A stretch of 64,000 nucleotides of DNA from an uncultured Pelagibacteraceae bacterium. Its GTDB lineage: Bacteria; Pseudomonadota; Alphaproteobacteria; Pelagibacterales; Pelagibacteraceae. Shown in pieces: positions 18,764-27,663 of the stretch. How positions within the stretch are numbered: the stretch's first letter is position 1; every line of letters begins with the position of its first letter. The notes under the pieces are model-generated. The model was not told the origin of the DNA and ran no database searches. It saw nothing but the letters and a program-made list of their open reading frames with translations. The DNA lies in NCBI GenBank assembly GCA_902583645.1, contig CACHWQ010000006.1:1-64000 (forward strand). Reading direction: 5' to 3'. Both the position numbers and the translations under genes were made by a program.

Positions 18764-19665
18764 GCGGTAATTTTTTTCTCCTCTTTAGGAGCAAGAATGA
18801 CAGCTAAAATTCCACCTAAAATAATCATTGAACTTCCAACTATTTCTCTCCATCCAAAAGGTTCATCGGTTAATATACTGGAGCTTACAACTCCAACGAC
18901 TATTTCTGTTAAAAAAAGAATTGAGCATAGTCCAGCACCTAGTTTGCTTGGAGCCCAAAGAATAACAATTCCTGTAGGAATGAAATAAAATAATGACAAA
19001 ACAATTAAGAACATTGCCATTGGAATAAAAGACTCTATTGGTGGTGTTTCGCCCAAATAATCAACTAATAAAAAACCAGCAACAATATTAAATAATGTTC
19101 CATAGAAGAAAAATGAAAATATAATTGGGAATACTCCATCAGTCTTTACAACCTCAAGTCTTATCATTCCTCCTGCAAAAGTTGCTCCTCCAACAAGAGC
19201 TATCCAATCCCCGGCATTTTGAGGTAAAGGTATAATTGCATCTTTACTAAAAACTATCCATAAGCCAGCGAGAGCTAGTGAAAGTGTAACGGCTCTTTGC
19301 CAGCCAGGTCTTCTTTTTAAAAATAAGATTTCAAAAATAGTAGTCCAAATAGGAGTCATGTAAAAAAGTATTAAAGCTCTAATTACATCTGTTAATAGGA
19401 AACTTAATGCATAACAAATAAAGCCACCGCCAACCAATAATCCTGTTAATGGAAGTTCGAAGCCGCTTCCTTTCTTTTTATAAATTCTCCAGAGAGCAAT
19501 CGGTAATAACAATAACACTCCAATTACCATTTGGGCAATTGTTCCCCATCCACCAGTTAATCCTCCTGCTTCTAATGTACGTTGAGGGAGCCAATAAATT
19601 CCCCATGCACCAGCGGAAAATGCTAAAGCAAGTGCAATTTTAAAATGATGAGGATGTCTTTGCAT
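18760..19665 (-). CDS. EamA/DMT family transporter
   Basis: A 301-residue membrane protein with about ten hydrophobic segments and the internal EamA repeat. Features include AFSAGAWGIYWLPQRTLEAGG near the start, FYMTPIWTTIFEILFLKRRPGWQR in the first half and LLGA-like helices ending in GGILAVILAPKEEKK. Family members export or take up metabolites and amino acids. The substrate is unknown. It lies next to the amidase gene, 6 bases upstream on the same strand. Confidence 0.87.
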   Translation of the reverse strand: MQRHPHHFKIALALAFSAGAWGIYWLPQRTLEAGGLTGGWGTIAQMVIGVLLLLPIALWRIYKKKGSGFELPLTGLLVGGGFICYALSFLLTDVIRALILFYMTPIWTTIFEILFLKRRPGWQRAVTLSLALAGLWIVFSKDAIIPLPQNAGDWIALVGGATFAGGMIRLEVVKTDGVFPIIFSFFFYGTLFNIVAGFLLVDYLGETPPIESFIPMAMFLIVLSLFYFIPTGIVILWAPSKLGAGLCSILFLTEIVVGVVSSSILTDEPFGWREIVGSSMIILGGILAVILAPKEEKKITA

Positions 19666-19671
19666 TAATTA

Positions 19672-21084
19672 TTATATTTCTGGTTTCATTTTTGAATAAT
19701 TGAACATTTGTTCGTATTTTCTTGCAAATGCAAGTACTTTTAAATCATCGTTCTTTTTTCCTATTATTTGCATACCCATTGGTAGTTTATTTTTATTAAA
19801 ACCAACTGGAACTGTTATGGTTGGTAATTCTAAAAGGCTTGATAATATAAAAACTTCAATCCATCGATGATAAGTATCTAAATTAAAATCATTTATTTTT
19901 TCTGGATAATTTAATTCTTTTTTAAATGGAAATACTTGTGCTGATGGCAAAGCTATAAAATCGTAATCTTTAAATATCTGATTTATATCATTGATAGACT
20001 TTTTTCTTTTTTCTAATGCAATATCGATGTCATTATCTTTGATAGTTTTTCCCCTATTGTACTCCCAAATTGCCTGAAAAGTCATTTCATCAATATCTTG
20101 AATATTCATACTTCCAACATCCATAAATATACTTCTTGATCTTAGTGTTAACCACGAGTCCCATAGATTATCAGTATTAATACCTGGTTTCAAAAAATCT
20201 ATTTTTATATTTTGCTTATTTAAATCACTTAATTTTTTTTCACAAATTTCTAATATTTCATTTTCAAATTTATAATTACCATTAATATCGGATAACCATC
20301 CTATTTTAATATTTTTAATTTCTGAATCTTTTATTTCAAAATTTTGAAAATTAGATTTTAATTCTAAAGAATATGGATCCAAATTATTTTTACCAGTTAC
20401 GCTATCTAAAATAATTGTCATATCGTCTGGTGTTCTAGATAAAAAACCAGGAGTAGTTAAAATAGGAATATTTTTTTGATTATCTGATCTAGCAGAAGCA
20501 ATAACTCCTGGGGTTGGTCTAAAACCGTATATGTTAGAATATGCAGCGGGATTCCTACAAGAACCCATTTGATCTGTGCCATCAGCAAAGGGAATTAATT
20601 GAGCAGCAACTGCTGAACTTGCACCTCCACTTGAACCACCAGACGACTTGCTTAAGTCATAAACATTTGAAGTTGGACCAAAAAGTCTATTAATTGTATG
20701 TCCTCCAACTCCAAGTTCAGCTGTATTAGTTTTTCCAATTATTATTGCACCGTTTTCAATTAGTTTATCCACAAAAAGAGAATTTTTTTTTGGAAAATAA
20801 TCTTTGTAACCTTTAAAACCGTATGTTGTTTGAATTCCAACGACATCACTTAAATCTTTAACAGCTAACGGTAATCCAAACAAAGATTTATTTTTATTCT
20901 GTTGATTATCTTTTTTTTTAGCCTCTTCTAAAATTTTCTCAGTCTCTTTTAAAAGAACAATTGCATTTAATTTTGGATTATACTTTTCAATCCTTTCTAA
21001 ATAGAATTCTACTACTTCTTTTACAGATATCTGTTTTGTCTGAATTAATTTAATAATTTCAGATACTTTTTTGTTTTCTAGCAT
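19672..21084 (-). CDS. Amidase (amidase signature family)
   Basis: A 470-residue amidase signature enzyme with a Ser-cisSer-Lys triad: Lys in PLAVKDLSDVVG near residue 71, the Gly/Ser-rich loop SKSSGGSSGGASSAVAA near 145 and the nucleophile region FADGTDQMGSCRNPA near 170. In the nucleophile loop the usual GGSIRxPA appears as MGSCRNPA, a variant seen in some non-GatA amidases. A GatA role is unlikely because no gatB or gatC is adjacent. It probably releases ammonium from an amide or carbamoyl compound; the substrate is unknown. It is 5 bases from the alcohol dehydrogenase gene. Confidence 0.88.
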   Translation of the reverse strand: MLENKKVSEIIKLIQTKQISVKEVVEFYLERIEKYNPKLNAIVLLKETEKILEEAKKKDNQQNKNKSLFGLPLAVKDLSDVVGIQTTYGFKGYKDYFPKKNSLFVDKLIENGAIIIGKTNTAELGVGGHTINRLFGPTSNVYDLSKSSGGSSGGASSAVAAQLIPFADGTDQMGSCRNPAAYSNIYGFRPTPGVIASARSDNQKNIPILTTPGFLSRTPDDMTIILDSVTGKNNLDPYSLELKSNFQNFEIKDSEIKNIKIGWLSDINGNYKFENEILEICEKKLSDLNKQNIKIDFLKPGINTDNLWDSWLTLRSRSIFMDVGSMNIQDIDEMTFQAIWEYNRGKTIKDNDIDIALEKRKKSINDINQIFKDYDFIALPSAQVFPFKKELNYPEKINDFNLDTYHRWIEVFILSSLLELPTITVPVGFNKNKLPMGMQIIGKKNDDLKVLAFARKYEQMFNYSKMKPEI

Positions 21085-21089
21085 CTGCC

Positions 21090-22283
21090 CTAGCGAGCTT
21101 TTTTAATGCTTTTTAAAGTTAATTGTTCAACCTCTTCTAAAGTTGCTTTTTTAGGATTTTGACCATAGGCCTGATCGAGCATAGATTTTTTTGCAATTCT
21201 TTTGAATGAATCCTCAGGTACACCAATTTCATTTAATCCTCTTGGAATATTAAGTTCATCTAACATTTTATTTAAATTTTCTTTGAAACCTTTAACTGAG
21301 TGGTCATCAAATTGCATTGCCTCTGACATTCGCTGAACTTTTTCCTCTAAACCAGGTAAATTATATTCCATTACTGTTGGAAGAATTATTGCATTTGTAA
21401 GTCCATGATGGGTATTATATTCTGCACCAACCATATGAGAGATGGCATGTACTAAACCTAAGCCTTTTAAAAAAGCTACTCCTCCTAAATAAGACCCTAC
21501 AATCATTCCTCCCCTTGCAACTAAATTGTCTGGTTCATTTACTGCCAGTTTAAGGGACTTAGAAATTAAATTTAAACTTTCTAAAGCTGAACCATCACAT
21601 AACGGATGAAACATAGGAACACTGTAACCCTCAATAGCATGTATCATTGCATCAATACCGGTCCAAGCTGTTAGGTTTGCTGGTAACTTTAAAGTTAATT
21701 CTGGATCAACTAATGCTAAACATGGTCTAGCTTCTGGATGCCATATACAAAATTTCATACCTTTTTTTGTGTCAGTAACCATTGCAGTTATTTCTGTTTC
21801 TGCACCTGTACCAGCAGTTGTTGGTATAGTTATTAGTTTTGGAAAAGGGTTTTTACCTTTTAGATCTCTTGGAACTTTATCTAAAAATTCAAAATCCCAC
21901 AAAGGTATTCCGCTATTAACAGTTAAGCATATAGCTTTTCCTCCATCCATAGCACTACCCCCTCCTATTGCGATTATAGAATCATGATTGCCGTCTTTGA
22001 ATGCTTTGCAGCCACCATCAATTTCATCATCTCTAGGGTTAGGAGATATATTAGAATAAATATTTGATTTAATTTTTGTATCTAAAAGTAGATTTTGTAA
22101 TTCACTTATAAAGGGTAGCTTAGTGCTTCCACTATCTATTACGATTAAAGGATTTTGAATATTGAAATCTTTGCAGAATTTCCCAATTTCTTTAAATCTT
22201 CCTGGCCCATAAGCTGTAAATGTTGGAAAGGTCCAATCTTGTTTGCCTAATAAATCATCTTTATTGAGTTTAAAATTTTGCAT
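21090..22283 (-). CDS. Iron-containing alcohol dehydrogenase
   Basis: A 397-residue group III alcohol dehydrogenase. The NAD-binding motif GGGSAMDGGKAI is near residue 105, TIPTTAGTGAETEITAM near 150, and metal-ligand His residues occur in the GLVHAISHMVGAEYNTHHGLTNAI segment near 272-296. It oxidises an alcohol or reduces an aldehyde; the substrate is unknown. It is the first gene of the minus-strand run with the amidase and the DMT transporter and is divergent from another DMT transporter at 22320. Confidence 0.92.
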   Translation of the reverse strand: MQNFKLNKDDLLGKQDWTFPTFTAYGPGRFKEIGKFCKDFNIQNPLIVIDSGSTKLPFISELQNLLLDTKIKSNIYSNISPNPRDDEIDGGCKAFKDGNHDSIIAIGGGSAMDGGKAICLTVNSGIPLWDFEFLDKVPRDLKGKNPFPKLITIPTTAGTGAETEITAMVTDTKKGMKFCIWHPEARPCLALVDPELTLKLPANLTAWTGIDAMIHAIEGYSVPMFHPLCDGSALESLNLISKSLKLAVNEPDNLVARGGMIVGSYLGGVAFLKGLGLVHAISHMVGAEYNTHHGLTNAIILPTVMEYNLPGLEEKVQRMSEAMQFDDHSVKGFKENLNKMLDELNIPRGLNEIGVPEDSFKRIAKKSMLDQAYGQNPKKATLEEVEQLTLKSIKKAR

Positions 22284-22319
22284 ATTTATTTAAAAATTTA
22301 TACTAACTTACAAAAATAA

Positions 22320-23252
22320 ATGAAAATCGCAAAAGAAAAAGTGGATCTTAGGAAAACTTTAATCGCAATACTTACAATGCTATTAGGTGTAGTTTGCGTA
22401 GATTTATATTTAGTAGTAATTAGATTTATAGGAAATGACTATTCAGTGTTTAAATTAGCTGTTTTTAGAAATTTTTTTGCAGTCATACCATTGCTTGTCC
22501 TGCTTTTCTTTTCAAGAGAATACAACTCTCTTTTTAAGAATGTAAATAAGAAATTTTTATCTCTCTGTTGTTTTAGAGGATTAAGTTTTCTTGCAATGAA
22601 TATATTTATTTTTATCTCAGTAATTAATGTTGAGTTTGCAACGGCAATGACTTTAACTTTTTCATCTCCATTTTTTATAGTAATACTTTCGATAATATTT
22701 TTACAGGATAAAGTGGGTATATATCGATGGTCTGCAATTATAATTGGATTTTTAGGTGTGGTATTAATTTTAAGGCCAACGAGCGATATATTTAATTATT
22801 ATTCTATATATTCAATACTAACAGCATTCGCTTGGGGAGTAACGGTTATAATACTTAAGTTCATTCCCTCGAGCTTCTCAACGTCCAAAATACAATTTTA
22901 TACATTGATGTTTAATGTGATAGGTGCATTTTTTTTATTTATTGTTTTATCAAACGATTTTACTGTAAATAATTTAAGAGATTTACTATTAATGGTTTTA
23001 ACAGGAATACTTGGTGGGACAGCAGCAATATTATTTGTATACGCATATAGACTAATTTCATTAAGTAAACTTGCCTCCTTTGAATATTTTGGTATCCCAT
23101 CTTCTTTTTTACTAGGTTGGATTTTTTTTAATGAAGCTCCGTGGCAACAATTATTTCCAGGTGTTTTATTAATTGTTTCTGCCGGTTTCATAATTATATG
23201 GAGAGATTCTCAAAAAATAAAAACAGTTAAAGCTAATAAAAAATTTTACTAG
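22320..23252 (+). CDS. EamA/DMT family transporter
   Basis: A 310-residue protein with about ten transmembrane segments and two EamA units. The middle sequence DKVGIYRWSAIIIGFLGVV is nearly matched in the protein at 29011-29958 (IGIRRWSAIVVGFIGVI), so these two are closer paralogs to each other than to the one at 18760. It ends in a basic cytoplasmic tail. The substrate is unknown. It stands alone between a divergent alcohol dehydrogenase gene and a convergent ABC ATPase gene. Confidence 0.87.
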   Translation: MKIAKEKVDLRKTLIAILTMLLGVVCVDLYLVVIRFIGNDYSVFKLAVFRNFFAVIPLLVLLFFSREYNSLFKNVNKKFLSLCCFRGLSFLAMNIFIFISVINVEFATAMTLTFSSPFFIVILSIIFLQDKVGIYRWSAIIIGFLGVVLILRPTSDIFNYYSIYSILTAFAWGVTVIILKFIPSSFSTSKIQFYTLMFNVIGAFFLFIVLSNDFTVNNLRDLLLMVLTGILGGTAAILFVYAYRLISLSKLASFEYFGIPSSFLLGWIFFNEAPWQQLFPGVLLIVSAGFIIIWRDSQKIKTVKANKKFY

Positions 23253-23253
23253 T

Positions 23254-24300
23254 TTATGTTTTAGATTTCATTGATCTCATTACTATAGAACGGTCTATCT
23301 CTCCTAAAAGTTCTCCAGTTTCCGAGCATACTACTGGATAAATTTTATCTGACTCAACTAATTTATCAATTAAAGTTTCAATTTTTGAATTATCTAAAAT
23401 GCAGTCTGATTTATTTTTAAATAATTCTTTTGATTGATTGCAACAATCTTTTCTCATTACTTTCCCCGCACTTAAAACTTTATATTTTGGAACATCCTCA
23501 CAAAAATCTTTGACATATTGATCTTTAGGATTAGCAACAATTTCTTCCGGTGTTCCAACCTGAGAAACTTCACCATCTTTCATAATTGCAATGTGATCTC
23601 CCATCTTAATAGCCTCTAAGAAATCATGAGTAATAAAAACCATAGTTCGCTGGAGTTTTTCCTGAATTTTTAAAAGTTCGTCTTGCATCTCTCTTCTTAT
23701 TAGTGGGTCTAAAGCTGAGAATGGTTCATCAAAAATTAAAATTTCAGGATCGACTGCAAGTGCTCTTGCTAATCCAACTCTTTGTTGCATACCTCCTGAT
23801 AGCTCTCTAGGATAATTGTTTTGCCACCCATCTAATCCAACCATTTTTAAAACTTCCATGGATTTTTCTATTCTTGTATCTTTTTTTGTGCCTCTAACTT
23901 CTAGTCCATATCCAATATTCTCTACAACAGTTCTATGTGGAAAAAGCCCGAAGTGCTGGAATACCATACTCATTTTATTTCTTCTTAATTCTAATAAATC
24001 TTTTGAACTCATTTTAGTAACATCAACATCATCCATTTTCACAGTACCTGATGTGGGTTCAATTAATCTTGAAATGCATCTTACCAAAGTTGATTTTCCA
24101 CTACCGGAGAGACCCATCACCACAAAAGTTTCTCCTTTTTGAATTGAGAAACTTACATCTTTCACAGCTACAACATGCCCTGTTTTTTCTTGTACTTCTT
24201 TAATAGACAGACTTTTATCTAAATTCTTTATTATTCTTTTTTCATCTGGTCCAAATAACTTCCAAATGTTTGAGCAGGTGATTTTTTGGTCTTTATTCAT
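23254..24300 (-). CDS. proV: Glycine betaine/proline-type ABC transporter ATP-binding protein
   Basis: A 348-residue ProV/OpuAA-type ATPase: N-terminal IWKLFGPDEKRIIKNLDKSL, Walker A GLSGSGKST near 62-70, signature LSGGMQQRVGLARAL, Walker B EILIFDEPFSALDPL and ITHDFLEA. The C-terminal part resembles a short CBS region with a Cys pair (RKDCCNQ). It is divergent from the double permease gene at 24373 with a 72-base gap containing a perfect inverted repeat at 24317-24336. It should be the ATPase of the 24373-27606 transporter. Confidence 0.93.
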   Translation of the reverse strand: MNKDQKITCSNIWKLFGPDEKRIIKNLDKSLSIKEVQEKTGHVVAVKDVSFSIQKGETFVVMGLSGSGKSTLVRCISRLIEPTSGTVKMDDVDVTKMSSKDLLELRRNKMSMVFQHFGLFPHRTVVENIGYGLEVRGTKKDTRIEKSMEVLKMVGLDGWQNNYPRELSGGMQQRVGLARALAVDPEILIFDEPFSALDPLIRREMQDELLKIQEKLQRTMVFITHDFLEAIKMGDHIAIMKDGEVSQVGTPEEIVANPKDQYVKDFCEDVPKYKVLSAGKVMRKDCCNQSKELFKNKSDCILDNSKIETLIDKLVESDKIYPVVCSETGELLGEIDRSIVMRSMKSKT

Positions 24301-24316
24301 GCTTAAAATTAAAATT

Positions 24317-24336
24317 TATTGTCAAAATAGACAATA
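24317..24336. promoter_or_regulatory. Inverted repeat between divergent proV and proW, candidate operator
   Basis: A perfect 7-base inverted repeat, TATTGTC and GACAATA, separated by AAAATA. It lies centrally in the 72-base gap between two divergent transporter genes, where a regulator could control both. No regulator gene is nearby. The binding factor is unknown. Confidence 0.5.
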
Positions 24337-24372
24337 TTTTGCTTTAAAAGTAAATTTAATTATTCTAATTTT

Positions 24373-26493
24373 ATGTCTATGTCTACTAGCGCTGAAATTA
24401 TAAAAAAATCAAGCCAATCAAAAAATATCATAACTTATATAATAGTTGGCTTAGTATTTTTAGTCGCTCTATGGCTTTCTACTCAAAATGAAGGTCCATC
24501 AAAGTTTCCGAAGTATGTAACAGATCAATTTACTTTTACTGCATGGGTAAATGAAGGAGAAGATTTTTTAAAAAAAAACTATAGATGGATGACCAAAATT
24601 GTAGCTGGATATATTAAGGCTTGTTATTATTTTGTAGAAGACTTTTTGCTTGATTCTCCATGGTTATTAATCGCTGCTATTATATTTTTACCATGTTTGA
24701 TTGCAGGTGGTTTAAGACTTGGTCTCTACTCATTGTTTGTAGTTTATTTTTGGGGTGCAACTGGTATGTGGGAGCCTTCGCTTCAAACAGTTGCTTTAAT
24801 GGGTTTATCGGTTTTACTTTGTGTATTTTTTGGATTTATTCTTGGAGTATTATGTTCTCAAAGTGACCGGTTTGAAAGTTTTATGAAACCAGTTTTAGAT
24901 ACCATGCAGGTGATGCCAGCATTTGTATATTTATTTCCTGCTTTATTTTTTTTTGGTATAGGTGGTGCACCAGCAATTCTTGCAACGATGATTTATGGAA
25001 TGCCTCCAATTATAAGATTAACAAATTCAGGAATACGACAAGTTCCAGCACAAACCATAGAAAGTGCAACTGCATTTGGCTCGAATAAATTACAGCTTTT
25101 ATTTAAAATTAAAATTCCTTTATCATTGCCTAGTATCATGATGGGAATCAATCAAGTAATTATGATGGCCCTGGCCCTCGTGGTTCTTGCATGTTTCATT
25201 GGGGCTGAAGGTATAGGTGGACAGGTGTGGCAGGCTATTAGAAGGCTTGATGTTGGATGGGCTATGGAAGGTGGGCTTTGTATTTTGTTTATGGCAATTA
25301 TGTTTGATAGGTTCAGTATGTCATTCAGTAAAACCGAAGAAAGAATTCCAGATGATGTACAGAAATTTTATTTTTTACCACAAAGTTGGGCTAAATATTG
25401 GCTAGCTAGAATTATAGAGCAACCTTTAAAAATTTCTCACGATGTAATTAAATATGTCTGTTTATTTGTAACTAGTTTAATCGCCTACTTTTTTCAATTT
25501 TTAGTTTCAATATTTAATAAAAGAACTGCAAATGATATTAAAGAATTTATAAGTAAACGATATTATATAATACCATCATTTATAGTTTTTTTTCTAATTA
25601 GTTTAATCGATACATATTTAATTAGCTTTGGTTCTTTTCCTGAAGAATGGAAATTATCTATAAGACAACCAATTACAAATGCAGTGGAAAGTTTAACTGT
25701 AAATCCAGGTTTTATTGCTTTTACAAAAAGTCTGCGGGCTTTTGTTTATCTTAATTTATTGCGTCCATTAGATGTTTTCTTAACTCATATACCTTGGTGG
25801 TATACTATGGCAGTGTTTGTTGCATTGGGTTACATAACTGTTGGAGTAAGATTTGCAATCATTACAGCACTATTGTTACTTTTTATTGGTGCTTGTGGAA
25901 TCTGGTCTCAATCAATGATTACTCTTTCATCAGTTTTAGTTTCAGTTGCTTTATGTTTTGTAGTTGGAGTTCCGTTAGGAATCATAGCGTCATATAATGA
26001 AAGGTTTAGGAATATTCAAAACGTTGTATTAGATGCAATGCAAACTCTTCCTTATTTCTGTTATCTAATACCAGTTCTAATGTTTTTTGGTGGTGGTATT
26101 GTATCTGCTGTTTTAGCTACTGTTATTTATTCTATACCACCTATCGTAAGATTAACTTGCTTGGGTTTAACACAAGTATCAGGAACTTATTCAGAAGTAT
26201 CAAGATCGTTTGGTGGAACTTTAATTCAGACTTTAAGAAAAATAAAATTTCCACTAGCGGTTCCAAGTTTAGTTATAGGCTTTAATCAAACAGTAATAAT
26301 GGCTTTTGCGATGCAAATAGTTACACCATTGATTGGTGGTAAGGGTCTAGGTTTAGAGGTGTTTAATGGATTAGCAAGATCTGACACTGGCAGAGGTCTC
26401 GCAGCAGGGATCGGTATTGTTCTTTTAGCTATAATAATAGACAGAATTACTTTGGCTTGGACAAGAAAACAAAGAGAAGCATTGGGTCTTTAA
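24373..26493 (+). CDS. proW: Betaine-type ABC transporter permease with two fused permease domains
   Basis: The 706 residues contain two complete ProW-like permease domains. The first, at about 90-320, has QVMPAFVYLFPALFFFGIGG, PPIIRLTNSGIRQVP and an EAA-like loop ESATAFGSNKLQLLFKIKIP. The second, at about 480-700, repeats these as QTLPYFCYLIPVLMFFGGG, PPIVRLTCLGLTQV and SRSFGGTLIQTLRKIKFP. An N-terminal helix (IITYIIVGLVFLVALWLS) and a linker with helices join them. Usual ProW proteins have one domain and form a homodimer, so this is a covalent pseudo-heterodimer. The adjacent partners are the ATPase at 23254 and the binding protein at 26599. Confidence 0.93.
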   Translation: MSMSTSAEIIKKSSQSKNIITYIIVGLVFLVALWLSTQNEGPSKFPKYVTDQFTFTAWVNEGEDFLKKNYRWMTKIVAGYIKACYYFVEDFLLDSPWLLIAAIIFLPCLIAGGLRLGLYSLFVVYFWGATGMWEPSLQTVALMGLSVLLCVFFGFILGVLCSQSDRFESFMKPVLDTMQVMPAFVYLFPALFFFGIGGAPAILATMIYGMPPIIRLTNSGIRQVPAQTIESATAFGSNKLQLLFKIKIPLSLPSIMMGINQVIMMALALVVLACFIGAEGIGGQVWQAIRRLDVGWAMEGGLCILFMAIMFDRFSMSFSKTEERIPDDVQKFYFLPQSWAKYWLARIIEQPLKISHDVIKYVCLFVTSLIAYFFQFLVSIFNKRTANDIKEFISKRYYIIPSFIVFFLISLIDTYLISFGSFPEEWKLSIRQPITNAVESLTVNPGFIAFTKSLRAFVYLNLLRPLDVFLTHIPWWYTMAVFVALGYITVGVRFAIITALLLLFIGACGIWSQSMITLSSVLVSVALCFVVGVPLGIIASYNERFRNIQNVVLDAMQTLPYFCYLIPVLMFFGGGIVSAVLATVIYSIPPIVRLTCLGLTQVSGTYSEVSRSFGGTLIQTLRKIKFPLAVPSLVIGFNQTVIMAFAMQIVTPLIGGKGLGLEVFNGLARSDTGRGLAAGIGIVLLAIIIDRITLAWTRKQREALGL

Positions 26494-26536
26494 ATTCACT
26501 CTATATTGCAAGTAATTAGTGCGTTTTTTGGAGGGG

Positions 26537-26566
26537 TTTACATTTATATAACTTTTGAACTAAAAT
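26537..26566 (+). promoter_or_regulatory. Possible sigma-70-type promoter of the binding protein gene
   Basis: TTTACA at 26537-26542 and TAAAAT at 26561-26566 are separated by 18 bases, 32 bases ahead of a strong ribosome binding site (GGAGGG) and the ATG at 26599. A separate promoter would fit the usual excess of binding protein over permease. In AT-rich DNA such matches occur by chance, so confidence is low. Confidence 0.35.
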
Positions 26567-26598
26567 AAGTTTTTAATTAATTCATTGGAGGGAAAATA

Positions 26599-27606
26599 AT
26601 GAAGTTATCAAAAACAATATCAGCACTATTTTTATCATTAGTGCTATTAATGGGTAGTTTAGGGCAGGCTAATGCTAAAAGACTACACGCAGCTATTGCC
26701 GACTGGACAGGTGGTATTATCACTTGCGAAGTAGCTGTAGCAATTCTTGAAAGAGAATACGGATATAAGGTTAAACAAACAGTATTTCCATCTGGAACTG
26801 GTTTATGGGAAGCAATTGCAGCAGGTGAACTTGATTTTGCTTGCGAAAGTTGGCCAAGTTATGCTGAAGCGGACTCTGTTATGTTAAATGAAGATCTAAT
26901 TTATGAAGGTAAAGTTGTTGGATCTTACAGTGGAGATGGAAGTGTTGATCTTCTAGGAACATCTGGAATAATTGGATTATCTGATTATTGGATCCCTAGA
27001 TACGCTGCTGAAGAGTTTGGCATCAAAACTTGGAAAGATTTGAATAAACACAAAGCAAAATTTGCTACTATTGAAACTGGAAATAGAGGTAGACTTATTG
27101 GATGTCCTGTAGCTGGTTGGAACTGTCATGACCAAAAAAGACTTGATCTTTTAGGAATTGATTTCCAAGCAGATGAACTAGGTACTGAAGCTGCAGCAAT
27201 TGCAGAAGCAAAAGCAGCTTACATGAGGAAAGAGCCTTTTATGTTATACCTATGGTCACCACACTGGTTTTTTGGTGAGTATGACATGGTAGGAGTTCAA
27301 CTTCCAGAACACAAAGTTTGCGATCCAGATACGTTTACAGAAGCGAACAACTGGAAAGACTGTGGAAAAAAAGGATGGCCAGCAACTGGTTGGGCTAAGG
27401 ATTATACGATGAACTATGGTAATCCAGCTACATTTGCTAAAGCAGAACATGCTGATGCTAAAAAATTCTTCGAGAACATGTCTTTACAAAATATTGATCA
27501 AGCTAAAATGTTAGTTGAAGTTGATATTAAGAAAAGACCTGTTAAAGAAGTTGTTAAGGAGTGGTTAGACAATAATCCAGATAAATGGAAGCCTTGGCTA
27601 AAATAA
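26599..27606 (+). CDS. proX: Glycine betaine/proline-type ABC transporter substrate-binding protein
   Basis: A 335-residue periplasmic OpuAC-type binding protein. A signal peptide (core LFLSLVLLMGSLGQANA) is followed by the ligand-binding fold: ADWTGGIITCEVAVAILER, PSGTGLWEAIAAGELDFACESWP, then CPVAGWNCHDQKRL and FMLYLWSPHWFF. The many Trp residues fit an aromatic cage for a trimethylammonium group. It has a strong GGAGGG ribosome binding site and is followed directly by a rho-independent terminator at 27629. The related second binding protein is at 52946-53956. Confidence 0.93.
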   Translation: MKLSKTISALFLSLVLLMGSLGQANAKRLHAAIADWTGGIITCEVAVAILEREYGYKVKQTVFPSGTGLWEAIAAGELDFACESWPSYAEADSVMLNEDLIYEGKVVGSYSGDGSVDLLGTSGIIGLSDYWIPRYAAEEFGIKTWKDLNKHKAKFATIETGNRGRLIGCPVAGWNCHDQKRLDLLGIDFQADELGTEAAAIAEAKAAYMRKEPFMLYLWSPHWFFGEYDMVGVQLPEHKVCDPDTFTEANNWKDCGKKGWPATGWAKDYTMNYGNPATFAKAEHADAKKFFENMSLQNIDQAKMLVEVDIKKRPVKEVVKEWLDNNPDKWKPWLK

Positions 27607-27628
27607 TACTTTTTTAATAATTAAAATC

Positions 27629-27660
27629 AAAGGCCCTTTTTTATAAAAGGGCCTTTTTTT
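27629..27660 (+). terminator. Rho-independent terminator after the binding protein gene
   Basis: A 10-base stem, AGGCCCTTTT (27631-27640) pairing with AAAAGGGCCT (27645-27654), a four-base loop and a run of T to 27660. It ends the transporter transcript, although the SDR gene begins only four bases later, at 27664. Confidence 0.88.
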
Positions 27661-27663
27661 ATT

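Noticed and set aside
19672-21084. Reading the amidase as GatA of the tRNA amidotransferase.
   Set aside because: No gatB or gatC is adjacent, and the nucleophile loop differs from GatA.
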